Origin: Luteirhabdus pelagi
GTDB lineage: Bacteria; Bacteroidota; Bacteroidia; Flavobacteriales; Flavobacteriaceae
Reading direction: 5' to 3'
Length of the DNA: 64,000 nt
Assembly (NCBI RefSeq): GCF_016827595.1
Contig: NZ_JAECMS010000001.1
Coordinates: forward strand, 372,001-436,000
Below the pieces are notes generated by a model, which worked only from the letters and a program-made list of their open reading frames with translations, did no database searches and was not told the DNA's origin. How positions within the stretch are numbered: the first letter of the stretch is position 1; each line of letters opens with the position of its first letter. The translations under genes were made by a program, and so were the position numbers. This document shows, in pieces, positions 53,357 to 61,567 of the stretch.

Positions 53357-53372
53357 GGATTGCAGCGGCATC

Positions 53373-53453
53373 CTGTTTTGGTGGCTTCGACCCTTCGACA
53401 AGCCTGCCTGCCGGCAGGCAGGCTCAGGGTGACAGGCTCAGCCACCAAAACAG
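53373..53453. repeat. Nested inverted repeat (81 bp) with a central 24-bp palindrome
   Basis: Outer arms ctgttttggtggct (53373-53386) and agccaccaaaacag (53440-53453) are perfect 14-bp inverted copies. The centre, 53401-53424, is a perfect 24-bp palindrome of agcctgcctgcc and its complement. Flanks cttcgac and ctcagggtgac resemble the cttcga...tcagtgacc repeat near the GIY-YIG gene. Confidence 0.9.
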
Positions 53454-53533
53454 ATACAGCGTAAAGCCCGACCCACGCACTGCGTGGGGAACGCCCAAAA
53501 TTACTGAAAGTAAATCAAAGAAATTCGTTAGAA

Positions 53534-53561
53534 ATAAAAAAAGCCACTCCGAAAAGTGGCT
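53534..53561 (-). terminator. Rho-independent terminator after the rpmB-rpmG-DUF4295 unit
   Basis: On the minus strand AGCCACT - tttcgg - AGTGGCT is a perfect 7-bp stem followed by a run of seven T. It lies about 24 bp after the DUF4295 stop. Confidence 0.85.
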
Positions 53562-53584
53562 ATTAATTTTTTATGGTTGGGTGA

Positions 53585-53737
53585 TTATTTTTGGTTTAAC
53601 CACTCATTTACGTTTTCTGGAGCCATAATTGCTTCAACGAACGTATACGCACCTGATTTAGGTGACTTCACCATCTTGATGGCTTTGGTCAATCGCTTGG
53701 ATCCAGTTTGTAGTGTTGCTACTGATTTCTTTGCCAT
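53585..53737 (-). CDS. DUF4295 small protein
   Basis: 50 aa, ATG at 53735-53737, TAA at 53585-53587. The minus strand translates as MAKKSVATLQTGSKRLTKAI, then KMVKSPKSGAYTFVEAIM and APENVNEWLNQK, which fits the Bacteroidota-specific DUF4295 family seen next to rpmG. It is strongly basic, so it may be ribosome-associated; the function is not known to me. It is below rpmG with a 36-bp gap and is followed by a terminator. Confidence 0.93.
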   Translation of the reverse strand: MAKKSVATLQTGSKRLTKAIKMVKSPKSGAYTFVEAIMAPENVNEWLNQK

Positions 53738-53773
53738 AACGTATCTTTTTTAGGATAGTTGCTACTATCGCAA

Positions 53774-53956
53774 TTACTTAATTTCTTTATGAACCGTCAT
53801 TTTCTTCAAAATTGGATTGAATTTCTTCAACTCCATACGGTCTGGGGTGTTCTTTTTGTTTTTGGTCGTGATATACCGAGATGTTCCTGGTTTTCCAGAG
53901 TCTTTGTGCTCGGTGCATTCCAAAATAACTTGTACCCTATTTCCTTTTTTTGCCAT
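53774..53956 (-). CDS. rpmG: 50S ribosomal protein L33
   Basis: 60 aa, standard size. [18 protein letters not shown] and [20 protein letters not shown] are the L33 signature. It has a single Cys, so it is not the four-Cys zinc form. Sits between rpmB and DUF4295 in a transcription unit that starts from the promoter upstream of rpmB. Confidence 0.97.
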   Translation of the reverse strand: MAKKGNRVQVILECTEHKDSGKPGTSRYITTKNKKNTPDRMELKKFNPILKKMTVHKEIK

Positions 53957-53982
53957 TGCTCGCTACTTTATCGATTATCGCA

Positions 53983-54222
53983 TTACTTGTTCAAGAACCC
54001 CTTCTCGCGGGCTTCCTTCACCACTGCATAAATACCTTTTTTGTTGATATCCTTTAGTGCCGAGGTGCATACACGAAGTGTAAGCCATTGGTCTTCCTCA
54101 GGGATATAAAAACGCTTTTTCACAAGGTTAACGTTAAACTTGCGCTTGGTTTTGTTCATTGCGTGCGATACGTTGTTCCCAACCATCGCTCTTTTTCCCG
54201 TAAGCTCACAAACTCTTGACAT
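53983..54222 (-). CDS. rpmB: 50S ribosomal protein L28
   Basis: 79 aa, typical of Bacteroidota L28. MSRVCELTGKRAMVGNNVSH, NKTKRKFNVNLVKKRFYIPE and LRVCTSALKDINKKGIYAVV match the family well. First gene of the rpmB-rpmG-DUF4295 unit; a strong match to the Bacteroidota promoter lies 34 bp upstream. Confidence 0.97.
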   Translation of the reverse strand: MSRVCELTGKRAMVGNNVSHAMNKTKRKFNVNLVKKRFYIPEEDQWLTLRVCTSALKDINKKGIYAVVKEAREKGFLNK

Positions 54223-54256
54223 TGCTTATTGTGTTTCGTTATTTTTAAACAGGGTG

Positions 54257-54287
54257 CAAATTTAAATAAATTATACAATATGACCAA
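54257..54287 (-). promoter_or_regulatory. Bacteroidota-type promoter for rpmB (TTG-N20-TAAATTTG)
   Basis: Minus strand: TTG (54285-54287; part of TTTTGTTG), 20 bases, then a perfect TAAATTTG -7 element (54257-54264), 34 bp before the rpmB ATG. The best promoter match seen in the window. Confidence 0.7.
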
Positions 54288-54297
54288 CAAAAGGAAT

Positions 54298-55545
54298 TTA
54301 GTTTTTTGAAATTTCTTTGAGAAGTAATTCCAATGCCTTATTTACGGTCTTCCGAATGACCCTTTCGCGGGCATTCCCAAAACTGTGTTCACTGCTGCTA
54401 ACCCCTTCTGGCGTAGCGATGCCGATAAATACGGTTCCTACCTCAGCTTCGCCATCGCCCTTGGTGGGGCCAGCGATTCCAGTAGTGGAAATCGCATAGT
54501 CGGTTTCGAATAATTTGGTGCATTGTACCGCCATGGCTTCTGCTACTTCGGCACTAACTACATTGTATTTTTCAATCAGTGTACTATCCACTCCTAGGAT
54601 CGTGGTTTTCCGTTCGGTTTTATAGGGAATGAGTCCGCCCGAAAAATAGGCCGATGAACCCGGCACGTCCGTAATTTCGGAAGCGATGGCTCCTCCCGTG
54701 CAACTTTCAGCTACACTTAAGGTCTGACCGTTTTGCTCCAGTCGCGCGGCGATTCGTCCGACCAAGCTGGTTTCATTCTCATAGCCAACCGCGATATCAG
54801 TTAGCATATCGCGTAGTTCTTCCATTTTTGCATCGACTGCAGATTTCAGAAGCTCTTCATCAGTTCCTTTAGAGGAAAGTCGAAGTCGTACGCGTCCCAA
54901 GGATGGTAAATACGCCAATTTAATATCGGAAGGCAGGTTGTTTTCCCACTCTTCTATGCGATCGGCCACGGCACTTTCGCCCAAGCCGTAGGTTAATAGC
55001 GTTTTATGGTAGATATGGGGTCGCTTAAACCGTTCGGTTACCCTTGTAAACACTTCCTGTCGAAGCATGTGTTTCATCTCGTAGGGAACGCCCGGCATAG
55101 AAACAAAAACTGTATCGCCTTTTTCGAACCACATTCCGGGAGCGGTACCATGGGCATTTTTTAAGACGGTCGCTTTGGAAGGCACCATTGCCTGTTGCAG
55201 ATTAGAGGGTAACGGATCGCGTTTAATATATGTTTTGAAGATATGCTTGATATGCTGAAGCACTTCTTCATTTTCAACTAAGGTGTCGTTGAAATATTCG
55301 CAAAACGTTTGCTTGGTGATATCGTCCTTGGTAGGACCTAATCCTCCGGTGACCAAAACCAAATCGACACGCTTTTCGGCATCCGCCAATGCTGAAAGAA
55401 TATGCTCGCGTTCATCTTGTATGGAAGTAATTTGATGTACCTGAATACCGATTTTGTTCAGCGCTTTACTGATGTATGCTGAATTGGTATCCACAATCTG
55501 TCCGATCAGGATTTCGTCGCCTATGGTAACGATTTCGGCTTTCAT
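54298..55545 (-). CDS. cinA: CinA-family protein (competence/damage-inducible; nicotinamide-nucleotide amidohydrolase domain)
   Basis: 415 aa, full-length two-domain CinA. N-terminal MoCF-like domain (about residues 1-170): EIVTIGDEILIGQIVDTNSA, VLVTGGLGPTKDDITK, and VFVSMPGVPYEMKHML. C-terminal PncC-type deamidase (about 255-415): LSVAESCTGGAIASEITDV, SAYFSGGLIPYKTERKTTIL and ISTTGIAGPTKGDGEAEVGT. Such proteins deamidate NMN back to NaMN in NAD salvage. It abuts the Hpt gene with no gap. Confidence 0.95.
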   Translation of the reverse strand: MKAEIVTIGDEILIGQIVDTNSAYISKALNKIGIQVHQITSIQDEREHILSALADAEKRVDLVLVTGGLGPTKDDITKQTFCEYFNDTLVENEEVLQHIKHIFKTYIKRDPLPSNLQQAMVPSKATVLKNAHGTAPGMWFEKGDTVFVSMPGVPYEMKHMLRQEVFTRVTERFKRPHIYHKTLLTYGLGESAVADRIEEWENNLPSDIKLAYLPSLGRVRLRLSSKGTDEELLKSAVDAKMEELRDMLTDIAVGYENETSLVGRIAARLEQNGQTLSVAESCTGGAIASEITDVPGSSAYFSGGLIPYKTERKTTILGVDSTLIEKYNVVSAEVAEAMAVQCTKLFETDYAISTTGIAGPTKGDGEAEVGTVFIGIATPEGVSSSEHSFGNARERVIRKTVNKALELLLKEISKN

Positions 55546-55887
55546 CTACAGGCTGAAATCGTCTTTCAACTCTCGGAAAACGGCTTTTAGGGTTGTGACC
55601 ATCTTTTTGATGTTTTCTGAAACCGCCGCTTTGTTTTTTGACGTTTTGGTCCAATCTTCAATCGCTTTTGCATCTTTGATAAGGTCGACGCCAAACATTT
55701 CGAAGTTCGGTTTCATCTTGTGTGCAAACTGATAGGCCAGTTCCTTATTATCATTATCGATTGCCTCTTCTAGGGCTTCTAAATCTGGGGGGATTTCATC
55801 TAAAAAGGTTTGGGCCACCACAGCCATAAAATCTTCATCGCCACCCGCGATTTCTTTCAGGTTTTGTTTTGAATAGTGCTTGCTCAT
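55546..55887 (-). CDS. Histidine phosphotransfer (Hpt) domain protein
   Basis: 113 aa, a stand-alone four-helix Hpt. The phospho-accepting His lies in AYQFAHKMKPNFEMFGVDLI (about residue 57), and the preceding FLDEIPPDLEALEEAIDNDN fits helix B of the family. It has no other domain. It would relay phosphate between a hybrid kinase and a response regulator in the cytoplasm, but neither cognate partner is beside it. It abuts both cinA and the FAH gene with no gap. Confidence 0.88.
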   Translation of the reverse strand: MSKHYSKQNLKEIAGGDEDFMAVVAQTFLDEIPPDLEALEEAIDNDNKELAYQFAHKMKPNFEMFGVDLIKDAKAIEDWTKTSKNKAAVSENIKKMVTTLKAVFRELKDDFSL

Positions 55888-56499
55888 CTATTTAACTTTA
55901 ATGGAAAAGATTTGGGTATCTTCCAAAAATCCAGTTAGGTTATCGTTAGGGTTTACTTTCGCAACTCCCTTGGGAGTGCCTGTAAAGATAACATCCCCTA
56001 TCTTTAAAGTAAAATATTTTGAAATATATTCGATCAATTCATCGATTTTCCACAACATATGATCGGTAGATGCTTGCTGCACGATTTCACCATTTTTCTC
56101 TAATCTGAAGTTCAAAGTATCCACATCACCAAATTTCGACTTCGGCATGAACTTACCAATAACCGCTGCTCCATCGAAGGCTTTGGCTTTTTCCCATGGC
56201 AGCCCCTTCTCTTTGAGTTTGGATTGAAGGTCGCGTGCGGTAAAGTCGATACCGAGTCCGATTTCATCGTAATATTTATGCGCAAATTTCCGGTCGATAT
56301 GCTTTCCGATTTTTTTAATTTTTACCAGCACTTCCACTTCGTGATGGACTTCTTCTGAAAAATCTGGTATAAAAAACGGTTGCTTCTTAAGCAAGATTGA
56401 AGTATCTGGCTTTAAAAACAAGACGGGATCGGTTGGCTTCTCATTTTGAAGCTCTTCTATATGTTCGGTATAATTACGTCCGACACAGATAATTTTCAT
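55888..56499 (-). CDS. Fumarylacetoacetate hydrolase (FAH)-family protein
   Basis: 203 aa, like the short single-domain FAH members (YcgM/FAHD1 type). MKIICVGRNYTEHIEELQNE, PVLFLKPDTSILLKK, VHHEVEVLVKIKKIGKHIDR (metal Glu pair), IGLGIDFTARDLQSKLKEKG and GDVIFTGTPKGVAKVNPND are in the expected order. Members are acylpyruvate hydrolases or oxaloacetate decarboxylases; which activity applies is not shown. Adjacent to the Hpt gene; 15 bp after the GNAT gene. Confidence 0.92.
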   Translation of the reverse strand: MKIICVGRNYTEHIEELQNEKPTDPVLFLKPDTSILLKKQPFFIPDFSEEVHHEVEVLVKIKKIGKHIDRKFAHKYYDEIGLGIDFTARDLQSKLKEKGLPWEKAKAFDGAAVIGKFMPKSKFGDVDTLNFRLEKNGEIVQQASTDHMLWKIDELIEYISKYFTLKIGDVIFTGTPKGVAKVNPNDNLTGFLEDTQIFSIKVK

Positions 56500-56514
56500 G
56501 ATGGTATTAGGTTC

Positions 56515-56979
56515 TTATGTTCTTGATAGGTTCTTTTGAAAGCATCTACTATTTACGACTCCTTCATATTGATCGTAATTGGGAATAAGATGATATCCCA
56601 TTTTGGTGTATAAGGCAATAGCCTCGGGTTGCTTGATACCAGTTTCCAAAATACTACGCGAATACCCTTCATCGATGGCCAAGGTTTCGAGCGCTTCCAA
56701 AACTTGCGCGCCAACCCCTTTTCCCCTATGGTTAGGGTCGGTAAACATTCGCTTGACTTCTACAGTATTTGAATCGTATTTTTTTATTCCGCCACATCCA
56801 ATTGGTTTGCCCTCGGAATAGGCTACCACGGCATGCAGCAATACGCCTAAAGCATTAAACTGATTGTAAAATGCATGTTCGTCACCATCACGAATAGCCA
56901 AATCGGCATCTAGGAGCTTGACTAGCCCCAGGAAATCTGTATCCTTTATATCGGTTCGCTTTATGGTAACGTCAGCCAT
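56515..56979 (-). CDS. GNAT-family N-acetyltransferase
   Basis: 154 aa from the ATG at 56979; a TTG 15 bp upstream is disfavoured. Acetyl-CoA motif A: VEVKRMFTDPNHRGKGVGAQ (R-G-K-G-V-G), then SRSILETGIKQPEAIALYTK and MGYHLIPNYDQYEGV, the usual GNAT C terminus. The NRY/PNYxQYEGV ending resembles acetyltransferases annotated as acting on small amines, but the acceptor is unknown. Likely the head of the FAH-Hpt-cinA unit. Confidence 0.89.
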   Translation of the reverse strand: MADVTIKRTDIKDTDFLGLVKLLDADLAIRDGDEHAFYNQFNALGVLLHAVVAYSEGKPIGCGGIKKYDSNTVEVKRMFTDPNHRGKGVGAQVLEALETLAIDEGYSRSILETGIKQPEAIALYTKMGYHLIPNYDQYEGVVNSRCFQKNLSRT

Positions 56980-57005
56980 AACCCTAACTGGCAAAAAGCC
57001 AAAAA

Positions 57006-57779
57006 CTATTGTTTTGTATTCAATTTACGCAATTTGATACGCGTAAGCACTTTCTTGGTATATAAAGGAAAGTCGGCATTCAATAACCAGCCGAAATAGC
57101 CGGATTCTTTTTCCATAACTTCCTCTACCAATTTACCCCGGTGTTTTCCAAATCCGAAGACTTCCTCTCCTTTTTTGTTGAAATGGATATATCCTGCAAA
57201 ATCGGCAAAGTTTTTATGGGCACTGAATTTGGCTAGAAAATCCATATCGTTTTCGAGATCCTCATAACGATCTAATTGACTTTTCAACACTTCATATGTC
57301 GCGTTGGTATCGGCCTCGGCACTGTGGGCATCGGTAAGTTCTTTATTACAATAGAATTTGTAGGCCGCTTCCAAGGTTCGTTTTTCCTTTTTGTGAAAGA
57401 TGGTCTGAACGTCTACCGCCAACGCTTTTTTCAAATCGAAATCAACTTCCGCACGGAGTAATTCTTCGGCTAAAAGCGGAATATCAAATCGGTTGCTATT
57501 GTACCCCCCGAGGTCACTGTCCTTAATAAGGGCATATACCTTTGAAGCCAGCTCTTTAAAGGTGGGTTCGTTGGCGACCATTTCATCGGTTATCCCATGA
57601 ATAGCACTTGTAGCGGGTGGGATGGGCATTTCAGGATTAACACGCCAGGTATGACTTTCCTTATTACCATTGGGGAAAACTTTTAGCACCGAAATTTCTA
57701 CAATTCGGTCGGTTGCGACATTGGTTCCCGTAGTTTCAAGATCGAAAAAACAGATAGGTTTCGTTAGGTTTAGTTCCAT
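57006..57779 (-). CDS. DEDDh 3'-5' exonuclease (DnaQ/DNA polymerase III epsilon-like)
   Basis: 257 aa. ExoI ICFFDLETTGTNVATDRIVE (Asp, Glu), ExoII LGGYNSNRFDIPLLAEELL (Asp), ExoIII TDAHSAEADTNATYEVLKSQ (His and Asp), so the catalytic set is complete. The C-terminal part (about residues 195-257; VFGFGKHRGKLVEEV...YFGWLLNADFPLYT) is a DUF3820-like extension seen in Bacteroidota exonucleases. Acts on single-stranded DNA or RNA ends. Upstream lies the heptamer-repeat region; TACCTTTA at 57797-57804 is a weak -7 candidate. Confidence 0.93.
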   Translation of the reverse strand: MELNLTKPICFFDLETTGTNVATDRIVEISVLKVFPNGNKESHTWRVNPEMPIPPATSAIHGITDEMVANEPTFKELASKVYALIKDSDLGGYNSNRFDIPLLAEELLRAEVDFDLKKALAVDVQTIFHKKEKRTLEAAYKFYCNKELTDAHSAEADTNATYEVLKSQLDRYEDLENDMDFLAKFSAHKNFADFAGYIHFNKKGEEVFGFGKHRGKLVEEVMEKESGYFGWLLNADFPLYTKKVLTRIKLRKLNTKQ

Positions 57780-57834
57780 TGCAATTGTTTAAGCTGTAAA
57801 GGTACTAATTCGAAGTTGAATTTAAGGTTGAGAA

Positions 57835-57890
57835 GTGAACCGTGAGCCGTGAGCCGTGAGCCGTGAACAGTGAACAGTGAACGGTGAGCG
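57835..57890 (+). repeat. Heptamer tandem array, unit gtgarcc, 8 copies
   Basis: Eight 7-bp units: gtgaacc, gtgagcc three times, gtgaaca twice, gtgaacg, gtgagcg. Variation is confined to the fifth and seventh positions. Confidence 0.92.
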
Positions 57891-57895
57891 GGAAA

Positions 57896-57930
57896 GGATG
57901 TAGGATGTAGGGTGTAGGATGTGGGGTGTT
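57896..57930 (+). repeat. Heptamer tandem array, unit ggatgta, 5 copies
   Basis: Units ggatgta, ggatgta, gggtgta, ggatgtg, gggtgtt. Begins five bases after the first array ends. Confidence 0.9.
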
Positions 57931-58005
57931 GCCCGCCCGCCCGTACCGAACGCGTATTTGATTTCAATCGTATAGGTACGTTCGAGCGGGGGTGTTGGGT
58001 GGTAA

Positions 58006-58054
58006 GTGATCCGTTATCCGTGATTTGTGATTTGTGATTTGTGATTTGTGATGT
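58006..58054 (+). repeat. Heptamer tandem array, unit gtgattt, 7 copies
   Basis: Units gtgatcc, gttatcc, gtgattt four times, gtgatgt. The four central units are identical, which suggests recent expansion. Confidence 0.92.
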
Positions 58055-58271
58055 AAGTTCACTAATTTGAAAATTGGTAAAATTGAAAATTAATCAATAA
58101 GACGCTTTGAAATCGAACCGAATACTCAAAATGTAGGGGAATCTCAAGAATAATGGTCGCGACCAATAGGCTTTGGAATTTGGAGATTGATATTTGAAAG
58201 TTTTCTATCAGGTGCTATCTCCTTCGGCAAACAAGGAGTCACTAAAATAGACCCGACTATGAACCGCATAA

Positions 58272-58313
58272 AGCTTATAGTTTATAGCATATAGCTTATA
58301 GCTTATAGCTTAT
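58272..58313 (+). repeat. Heptamer tandem array, unit agcttat, 6 copies
   Basis: Units agcttat, agtttat, agcatat, then agcttat three times. It ends 16 bp before the stop of the E2 gene. Confidence 0.92.
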
Positions 58314-58329
58314 AAGATACAGCTAAAAC

Positions 58330-59676
58330 CTACACATCCCTATTTTCGTCCCAACCTTCAAGATAGTCGGCGACGCGTTTCACGAATTGTCCACCCAACG
58401 CTCCATTAACTACTCTATGGTCGTAGCTGTGGGACAAGAACATCTTATAACGAATTCCGATAAAGTCGCCATCAGGTGTTTCGATTACTGCTGGAACTTT
58501 TCGGATGGCTCCTAACGCTAGGATTCCAACCTGCGGCTGGTTGATAATTGGCGTTCCCATAATACTTCCAAACGTTCCAACGTTCGTAACCGTATAGGTT
58601 CCGCCTTGAATTTCATCTGGCTTTAATTTGTTTACCCGAGCACGGTTGGCAAGATCGTTTACTTGTTTGCTCATGCCTACTAGGTTCAACTGGTCTGCAT
58701 TTTTAATGACGGGAACGATTAAGTTTCCATCCGGAAGGGCGGCTGCCATTCCGAGGTTGATATTTTTACGCTTGATGATTTTATCGCCATCTACGGAGAT
58801 GTTCATCATTGGGAAATCCTTCAACGCTTTTGCCACTGCTTCCATAAAGATTGGCGTGAAGGTTAGCTTCTCCCCTTCTCTTTTGGCAAAGTCGTTCTTC
58901 ACTTTATTTCGCCAGTTCCAGATCTTGGTTACGTCGGCTTCAATAAAAGATTGTACGTGTGCAGCGGTTTGAACGCTGTCGACCATATGGTGGGAAATGA
59001 GTTTTCCCATTCGGGTCATTTCGATTATTTCATCTTCACCACTCGCTACTACAGGTGCTTTTGACGGCTGCGAAGCTTTTGGCTGTGCTTTTGCCGTTTC
59101 CGGGCTTTTCGCTCCTTCAGCGGTATGTGGTTGTGCTGTAGGCTGAGTTTTCGTTTCACCACGATTTTCTAGGTAGGAAAGCATGTCATTCTTCGTTACG
59201 CGACCATCTTTCCCAGTTCCTTGAATAGCGTCCAGTTCTGCTTGTCCGATACCTTCTTCCTTGGCAATATTTTTAACTAATGGTGAATAGAACCGATCGC
59301 CGCTATTTTCAATAGCGGGTTGGGTGGCTGCCTTTGCCGTTTCAACATTTTCTTCGACGGCTGCAACCATCTCTGGTTCCGGTTTCGTTTCAACGGTTGA
59401 AGTTGTCGGAGTATCGTCGTTACCAGAGCCTTCTCCTTCCACTTCAATAATCGCAATGGTTTGTCCTACTTGTACTACATCGTCGACATCGAACAATTTT
59501 TCGACCAAGACACCATCTACTTCGCTGGGCACTTCACTATCTACCTTATCGGTAGCGATTTCCAACACGGCTTCATCGGCCTCGATTGTATCGCCAACCT
59601 CCTTCAACCAAGAGGTTACCGTAGCTTCCGCTACACTTTCCCCCATCTTAGGTAGTTTCAGTTCAAATTTTCCCAT
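58330..59676 (-). CDS. 2-oxoacid dehydrogenase E2 (dihydrolipoamide acyltransferase)
   Basis: 448 aa. Lipoyl domain (residues about 1-76) with the lipoyl-Lys motif VLEIATDKVDSEVPSEVDG; a linker rich in Ala, Pro, Thr and Glu; a peripheral subunit-binding domain (about 130-170, FYSPLVKNIAKEEGIGQAEL and GTGKDGRVTKNDML); a second linker; and the catalytic CAT-like domain (about 215-448) ending with FLSHSYDHRVVNGALGGQFV, the HxxxDG-type active site. Branched-chain or pyruvate substrate is not determined. E1 and E3 genes are not next to it. Confidence 0.93.
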   Translation of the reverse strand: MGKFELKLPKMGESVAEATVTSWLKEVGDTIEADEAVLEIATDKVDSEVPSEVDGVLVEKLFDVDDVVQVGQTIAIIEVEGEGSGNDDTPTTSTVETKPEPEMVAAVEENVETAKAATQPAIENSGDRFYSPLVKNIAKEEGIGQAELDAIQGTGKDGRVTKNDMLSYLENRGETKTQPTAQPHTAEGAKSPETAKAQPKASQPSKAPVVASGEDEIIEMTRMGKLISHHMVDSVQTAAHVQSFIEADVTKIWNWRNKVKNDFAKREGEKLTFTPIFMEAVAKALKDFPMMNISVDGDKIIKRKNINLGMAAALPDGNLIVPVIKNADQLNLVGMSKQVNDLANRARVNKLKPDEIQGGTYTVTNVGTFGSIMGTPIINQPQVGILALGAIRKVPAVIETPDGDFIGIRYKMFLSHSYDHRVVNGALGGQFVKRVADYLEGWDENRDV

Positions 59677-59710
59677 AACGAATAATGATATCTTTTAGGT
59701 TTTACGGCTG

Positions 59711-59718
59711 CAAAATTA
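59711..59718 (-). promoter_or_regulatory. Candidate -7 element (TAATTTTG) for the E2 gene
   Basis: Minus strand reads TAATTTTG, a perfect TAnnTTTG match, 34 bp before the E2 ATG. No TTG -33 element is seen at the usual spacing. Confidence 0.4.
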
Positions 59719-59751
59719 GTTAAAATTTGTTCGATTTATGTTTGAATTCTC

Positions 59752-60870
59752 TTAAAAAACGGTAACCGTGCCCTTTTCATCGCTACGGTCGCTTCCCAAC
59801 ATAAAATCACATCCATCAGGAATGATTCGGAAGGTATTGCCATGCTTGGAAAGCTGTTGCATTACCTGGAATATCTGAGAATACGACATATAGGTCACAT
59901 CGAAGATGAATTGGCTGTTGGTTGGTATGGTATCCTGAAAAATCGATTTGGAAGCTGATTTCACCTCTCCCGAGACCACATGCTTCACTTTTGAAAGCAA
60001 CGTCAAATTCTCTGTTAATACGAAGATGGTCTCAGGTTCGGGTAAAGGCTTTGGGGTTGCGGTTCGCTTTCCCTTTCGATATTTAGCAAGGGCAACACCA
60101 ACATTCACTGCCACATCCATAACCTTAGAAGTCCTGAAGTGCTTTTTGTAAAAGATTTTCATCGCATTGTGAAAGCGCTCCAGATATACCGCATCCTTTG
60201 CTGTGCTTTCCCCTTTGTAGTGCAAAACTTCGGTCGCTCCTAAATACAGATTTTTATAGCCTGCCTTTTCAATCTTATAGGATAGATCGATATCCTCGCC
60301 ATACATGAAATAATCTTCATCGAAGCCTTTTACTTCTTCATAAACACTACGTCGCATAAACATAAAGGCACCGACCAATACCCGGACATTTCCACTTCCT
60401 TCAACAGGAATATGTGAAGCGTAGTATTTATCGCCTTTTCCCAACAACTTCAACAAAGATGCTTTAGGCGTAGGAAGGTTTCGTTTGCTTTCAGGTAAAA
60501 AGCAGCCCGTTCCGTCTATCAATTTCACACCAATTGCTCCTAGGTAATGTTGGTCTTCCAATGTGGCGATACATTTTGAAAAGCTGTTTTCAGAAACTGC
60601 CGTATCCGGATTTAGAATACAGATATATTCTCCTTTGGCAATAGCGACGGCCTGATTATTCGCCTTGCTAAAACCTACGTTTTCTTTGTTTTCAAGTAAG
60701 ATAACCGAAGGAAACTTTTCTTTCACCATTGCACAGCTATCATCGGATGAATCGTTATCGATCACAATTATTTCCGAGTCGATTCCCATTAGGGCTCGTT
60801 CCACACTAAGAATGCACTGTTCGAGAAAGTAACGAACATTATAATTCAGGATAACAACAGATAAATTCAA
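59752..60870 (-). CDS. GT2-family glycosyltransferase (rhamnosyltransferase-like)
   Basis: 372 aa. LSVVILNYNVRYFLEQCILS, EIIVIDNDSSDDSCAMVKE, NVGFSKANNQAVAIAKGEYI, CILNPDTAV (metal site) and the FMYGEDIDLSYKIEKAGYKN catalytic segment match the GT2 rhamnosyltransferase subgroup. The C-terminal 120 residues form a non-catalytic tail with basic stretches. Close to recR (3 bp apart) rather than in a polysaccharide locus; it may serve a cell-envelope polymer. Target unknown. Confidence 0.9.
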   Translation of the reverse strand: MNLSVVILNYNVRYFLEQCILSVERALMGIDSEIIVIDNDSSDDSCAMVKEKFPSVILLENKENVGFSKANNQAVAIAKGEYICILNPDTAVSENSFSKCIATLEDQHYLGAIGVKLIDGTGCFLPESKRNLPTPKASLLKLLGKGDKYYASHIPVEGSGNVRVLVGAFMFMRRSVYEEVKGFDEDYFMYGEDIDLSYKIEKAGYKNLYLGATEVLHYKGESTAKDAVYLERFHNAMKIFYKKHFRTSKVMDVAVNVGVALAKYRKGKRTATPKPLPEPETIFVLTENLTLLSKVKHVVSGEVKSASKSIFQDTIPTNSQFIFDVTYMSYSQIFQVMQQLSKHGNTFRIIPDGCDFMLGSDRSDEKGTVTVF

Positions 60871-60873
60871 CGG

Positions 60874-61494
60874 CTATTGGTTTTTTAACGAGGCTTCGAA
60901 AGGAATTCGATGCAGAATACTTCGGCCTAATGTCACCTCATCGGCATACTCCAGTTCATCGCCAACGGAAATTCCTCTAGCGATGGTGGTAGTTGTGATA
61001 TTATAGGGTTCAATTTGTTTAAAGATATAAAAGTTCGTCGTATCGCCTTCCATGGTTGAGCCCATGGCGAAGATCAGTTCTTGAATGGTGCCATTTTTTA
61101 CCTTTTCAACCAACGAAGGAATCGTAAGATCGCCAGGACCTACTCCGTCCATCGGTGAAATTTTACCGCCGAGTACGTGGTATTGCCCTTTATATTGACT
61201 CGTATTCTCTATGGCCATTACATCGCGTACATCTTCAACCACACACACCAATTTTTCATTTCGATTGGGGTTGCTACAAATTTCACAAAGCGGTGTATCT
61301 GAAATAGAATGGCAATTTTTGCAAAAGATGATCTCTTCCCGTAATGTAGAAAGGCTATCGGCTAGCCTTCTGGTTTGATCGGGGTGTTGCCGCAATAAAT
61401 GCAAGACCAAACGAAGCGCTGTCCGTTTTCCGATACCGGGGAGTTGGGACATTTCATCAACTGCATTTTCCAATAACTTTGAAGAGAAATCCAT
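60874..61494 (-). CDS. recR: Recombination protein RecR
   Basis: 206 aa, typical length. Helix-hairpin-helix region [20 protein letters not shown] at the N terminus, a four-Cys zinc finger [19 protein letters not shown] (about residues 57-75), then a Toprim domain [20 protein letters not shown] with [18 protein letters not shown]. Acts with RecF/RecO to load RecA at gaps. It abuts the GT2 gene with a 3-bp gap, giving a small co-transcribed unit. Confidence 0.97.
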   Translation of the reverse strand: MDFSSKLLENAVDEMSQLPGIGKRTALRLVLHLLRQHPDQTRRLADSLSTLREEIIFCKNCHSISDTPLCEICSNPNRNEKLVCVVEDVRDVMAIENTSQYKGQYHVLGGKISPMDGVGPGDLTIPSLVEKVKNGTIQELIFAMGSTMEGDTTNFYIFKQIEPYNITTTTIARGISVGDELEYADEVTLGRSILHRIPFEASLKNQ

Positions 61495-61507
61495 GGGCTG
61501 TGAAGAT

Positions 61508-61549
61508 AAAAAAAATGCTTCAGATACCTTTCGGTTTCCGAAGCATTTT
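61508..61549 (-). terminator. Rho-independent terminator of the T9SS propeller gene
   Basis: Arms aaaatgcttc (61512-61521) and gaagcatttt (61540-61549) are perfect 10-bp inverted copies. On the minus strand they are followed by a T run, so it acts after the beta-propeller gene, whose stop is 19 bp away. Confidence 0.8.
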
Positions 61550-61567
61550 CACTAAACATGCAGTGCC

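Larger units (their letters stand above)
53290..53584. other. Intergenic region between ftsY and the DUF4295 gene with palindromes and a terminator
   Basis: 295 bp with no gene. From the ftsY side it holds an 18-bp perfect palindrome, a nested hairpin region (53373-53453) and the terminator of the ribosomal-protein unit at 53534-53561. No TAnnTTTG element was seen before ftsY. Confidence 0.6.
57780..58329. other. 550-bp gene-free region rich in heptanucleotide repeats
   Basis: Lies between the exonuclease start and the E2 stop. It holds four separate tandem arrays with a 7-bp period (listed separately), a gcccgcccgcccg run near 57931, and otherwise unremarkable AT-rich sequence. No reading frame with protein-like features was found. 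Confidence 0.85.

Noticed and set aside
53556..53753. 65-codon plus-strand frame opposite the DUF4295 gene
   Set aside because: The minus strand encodes the DUF4295 protein with a clear family match and a terminator after it.
57770..57967. 65-codon minus-strand frame in the heptamer region
   Set aside because: It is made of translated tandem repeats (repetitive His-Gly-Ser/Thr pattern), overlaps the exonuclease start and has no domain.
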